The notes under the pieces were generated by a model that was not told the DNA's origin, did no database searches, and saw only the letters and a list, made by a program, of their open reading frames with translations. DNA of 6,581 nucleotides from Defluviicoccus sp. (GTDB taxonomy: Bacteria; Pseudomonadota; Alphaproteobacteria; Rhodospirillales; Defluviicoccaceae): NCBI GenBank assembly GCA_013414705.1, contig CP058705.1, positions 235,446 through 242,026 of the forward strand. The letters run 5' to 3'. This document shows, one piece after another, positions 5,539 to 6,581 of this stretch. The position numbers and the translations under genes were made by a program. Each line of letters opens with the position of its first letter. Position 1 is the stretch's first letter.

Positions 5539-5883
5539 CTGCTCGCGGAACGCCTTCACCAGCTTCTTGGCATAGATTGGACCGATACCTTTGATCATGC
5601 CCGACGCCAGGTATTTTTCGATGCCCTCGGCGGTGGTGGGTGGTGCTGCGCGCAAGAAATCAGCACGGAACTGCACCCCGTGCGTCCGATCGTTCACCCA
5701 GCGGCCGCTTGCCCGGACGAACTCACCAGCGCCAATTGTTGCCGCGTGCCCAATGACGGTGATCAGATCGCGTTGACCGCGGGCCTTTACCCGCAGCACG
5801 CAGAACCCGCTGTCTTCGTTGTGGAACGTGACGCGCTCAACGAGGCCGGCGAGATTCTCGCGATCGGGTGCAGTATGGGTCAC
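5530..5883 (-). pseudogene. RecD2-like helicase, N-terminal stub
   Basis: From GTG 5883 the frame gives about 118 residues. After a short lead comes ENLAGLVERVTFHNEDSGFC, then VLRVKARGQRDLITVIGHAA, matching the N-terminal beta-barrel domain of RecD2/YrrC-type SF1B helicases. Residues 86-112 (GIEKYLASGMIKGIGPIYAK and KLVKAF) are the start of the helix-hairpin-helix region. Family members are around 700 residues or more, and here everything including Walker A and the helicase motifs is gone. The break is at about 5530-5540, where REQVFD gives way to antisense IS1380 sequence. A TTG at 5904 with AGGCGG upstream is an alternative start. The gene lies 47 bases downstream of the small gene at 5931-6134 on the same strand, so the two were probably one transcript. 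The stub cannot act as a helicase. Confidence 0.85.
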
Positions 5884-5930
5884 TGCGGAAACCGGATGAG
5901 CCAATGATCGCCGCCTGACAGCATGCGGAC

Positions 5931-6134
5931 CTACTGTAGCGTTTGAGACCCGCCCCGATCGCGGACAAGCAGCACATCGATCGCGGTGAGCACCCGTCTC
6001 CACACGTTTGCCCCCTTGACATCACCCGAAGCCGATAGCTGGTCCTGCCGCATGGCAGCGTGGATGGGGGCGTCGTGACCGTGCTGGTTCACCATGAGTT
6101 GCGCCGTGCGGTAAATATCCAGCTCGTCTACCAT
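5931..6134 (-). CDS. Small conserved hypothetical protein (DUF6961-like)
   Basis: The frame from ATG 6134 to TAG 5931 encodes 67 residues: MVDELDIYRTAQLMVNQHGH, then DAPIHAAMRQDQLSASGDVK, then GANVWRRVLTAIDVLL. The pattern of Y-RTAQ, HG-DAPIHAAMR, SGD and VW-R-L-AI is what I remember of a short alphaproteobacterial family (DUF6961-like) of unknown function; this should be checked by search. It has no signal peptide or membrane segment and is probably a cytoplasmic two-helix protein. ATG 6161 in the same frame would add nine residues, but homologues seem to begin near M-x-DELDIYRT and a GGAG lies 11 bases before 6134, so I prefer 6134. It is head-to-head with the nuclease gene and upstream of the helicase stub. 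Its own frame is intact, unlike its neighbours. Confidence 0.75.
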   Translation of the reverse strand: MVDELDIYRTAQLMVNQHGHDAPIHAAMRQDQLSASGDVKGANVWRRVLTAIDVLLVRDRGGSQTLQ

Positions 6135-6145
6135 CGGGCGGTTGT

Positions 6146-6154
6146 CTCCGGGAG
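6146..6154. promoter_or_regulatory. Shared palindromic ribosome-binding region CTCCGGGAG
   Basis: GGGAG (6150-6154) is five bases before the nuclease ATG at 6160 on the plus strand. CTCC (6146-6149) is GGAG on the minus strand, 11 bases before the small gene's ATG at 6134. The same 9-bp near-palindrome therefore appears to supply both divergent genes' ribosome-binding sites. The starts are only 25 bases apart, so promoters must lie inside the opposite coding regions. Confidence 0.55.
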
Positions 6155-6159
6155 CCTCC

Positions 6160-6581
6160 ATGCGTCGTTTGATTTTCCTCGCCGTGCTGCTGCTTGTCAT
6201 TGCCGCTCGTGGAGCCGCTGCGGAAATCGTCGGGCGGGCGACCGTCATAGACGGCGATACCATCGACATCCGCGGCAATCGCATTCGTTTGTTTGGCATC
6301 GACACGCCGGAAAGCGCGCAACTCTGTTCCGTGCATGGCGAGCCATACCGGTGCGGTCAACAGGCAGCGCTCGCTCTTGCCGACAAGCTCGGACAGAAGA
6401 CTGTCCACTGTTCGAAGAAGGATGTCGACCGCTACAGCCGCACGGTGGCAGTGTGCTTCGTCGGCGGCGAAGACATCAATCGCTGGCTGACCTTCGAAGG
6501 CTGGGCCCTTGCCTACCGCAAATATTCCCTCGACTACGTTCCTGCTGAAGACGCCGCACGCAAGGCTGGACGTGGCCTGTG
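6160..6581 (+). CDS. Secreted SNase-type (thermonuclease family) nuclease, 3' end outside window
   Basis: ATG 6160 opens a frame of 140 codons with no stop before the window end. Residues 1-21 form a signal peptide (RR, LIFLAVLLLVIAA, then RGAAA before E22), so the protein is probably periplasmic. The staphylococcal nuclease fold follows: TVIDGDTIDI (D33 at the place of nuclease D21), IRLFGIDTPE (R43, D48, E51 matching R35, D40, E43) and DRYSRTVAVCF (R94 matching R87). All the catalytic residues known for the family are present. Family enzymes are Ca-dependent phosphodiesterases of DNA and RNA. Four Cys (56, 65, 84, 99) could form disulfides in the periplasm. The GGGAG five bases upstream supports the start. 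The gene is divergent from the small DUF-like gene and is not obviously part of the ATPase locus. Confidence 0.92.
   Translation, partial: MRRLIFLAVLLLVIAARGAAAEIVGRATVIDGDTIDIRGNRIRLFGIDTPESAQLCSVHGEPYRCGQQAALALADKLGQKTVHCSKKDVDRYSRTVAVCFVGGEDINRWLTFEGWALAYRKYSLDYVPAEDAARKAGRGL

Noticed and set aside
5458..5907. 149-residue plus-strand open frame
   Set aside because: Its first 27 or so residues are IS1380 transposase, but the rest is antisense to the helicase stub, so it is a chimera made by the deletion junction.
6022..6408. Minus-strand open frame opposite the nuclease
   Set aside because: The plus-strand frame carries a full set of nuclease motifs and a signal peptide; the minus frame shows no family character.

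Overview
The window is high-GC bacterial DNA from an accessory region, most likely of an alphaproteobacterium. The RecD2-like helicase N-terminus, the small protein beside it and the periplasmic nuclease all have the look of Sphingomonadales or Rhizobiales genes. That assignment rests on remembered family appearance, not on a search.

Layout. 1-464 is the 3' end of an IS3-family insertion sequence (transposase C-terminus plus right inverted repeat). 465-705 is non-coding and holds two hairpins. 706-5168, minus strand, is one large STAND/NACHT-type P-loop ATPase locus. It has an N-terminal small-residue-rich hydrophobic domain, a P-loop NTPase with Walker A and B, a helical linker, and a C-terminal array of 20 complete helical repeats plus a partial capping repeat. 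About 5216-5538 is the 5' part of an IS1380-family insertion sequence, cut off at roughly 5530-5540, where it is fused to a truncated RecD2-like helicase N-terminus (5883 to about 5530, minus). Then come a small conserved alphaproteobacterial protein (minus, start 6134 or 6161) and a divergent secreted SNase-type nuclease (plus, 6160 to the window end, incomplete).

The ATPase locus is the centre of interest. As given, it is broken by eleven single-base frameshifts: nine losses and two gains, mostly in short homopolymers, with no in-frame nonsense substitution found between them. Restoring those bases gives 4470 nt, or 1490 codons including the stop. The restored repeat array is exactly 2124 nt, equal to seventeen 36-residue and three 32-residue repeats. 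This internal arithmetic argues that the reconstruction is right. The breaks are therefore either homopolymer errors in the sequence or very recent decay.

Functionally, a STAND ATPase with a repeat sensor, a non-enzymatic N-terminal domain and IS fragments on both sides fits a defence or conflict gene in which ligand binding by the solenoid drives ATP-dependent oligomerisation. That role is inferred from architecture and context only. The right-hand block (nuclease, small protein, helicase stub) looks like an older neighbourhood joined to the ATPase locus by IS-mediated deletion.
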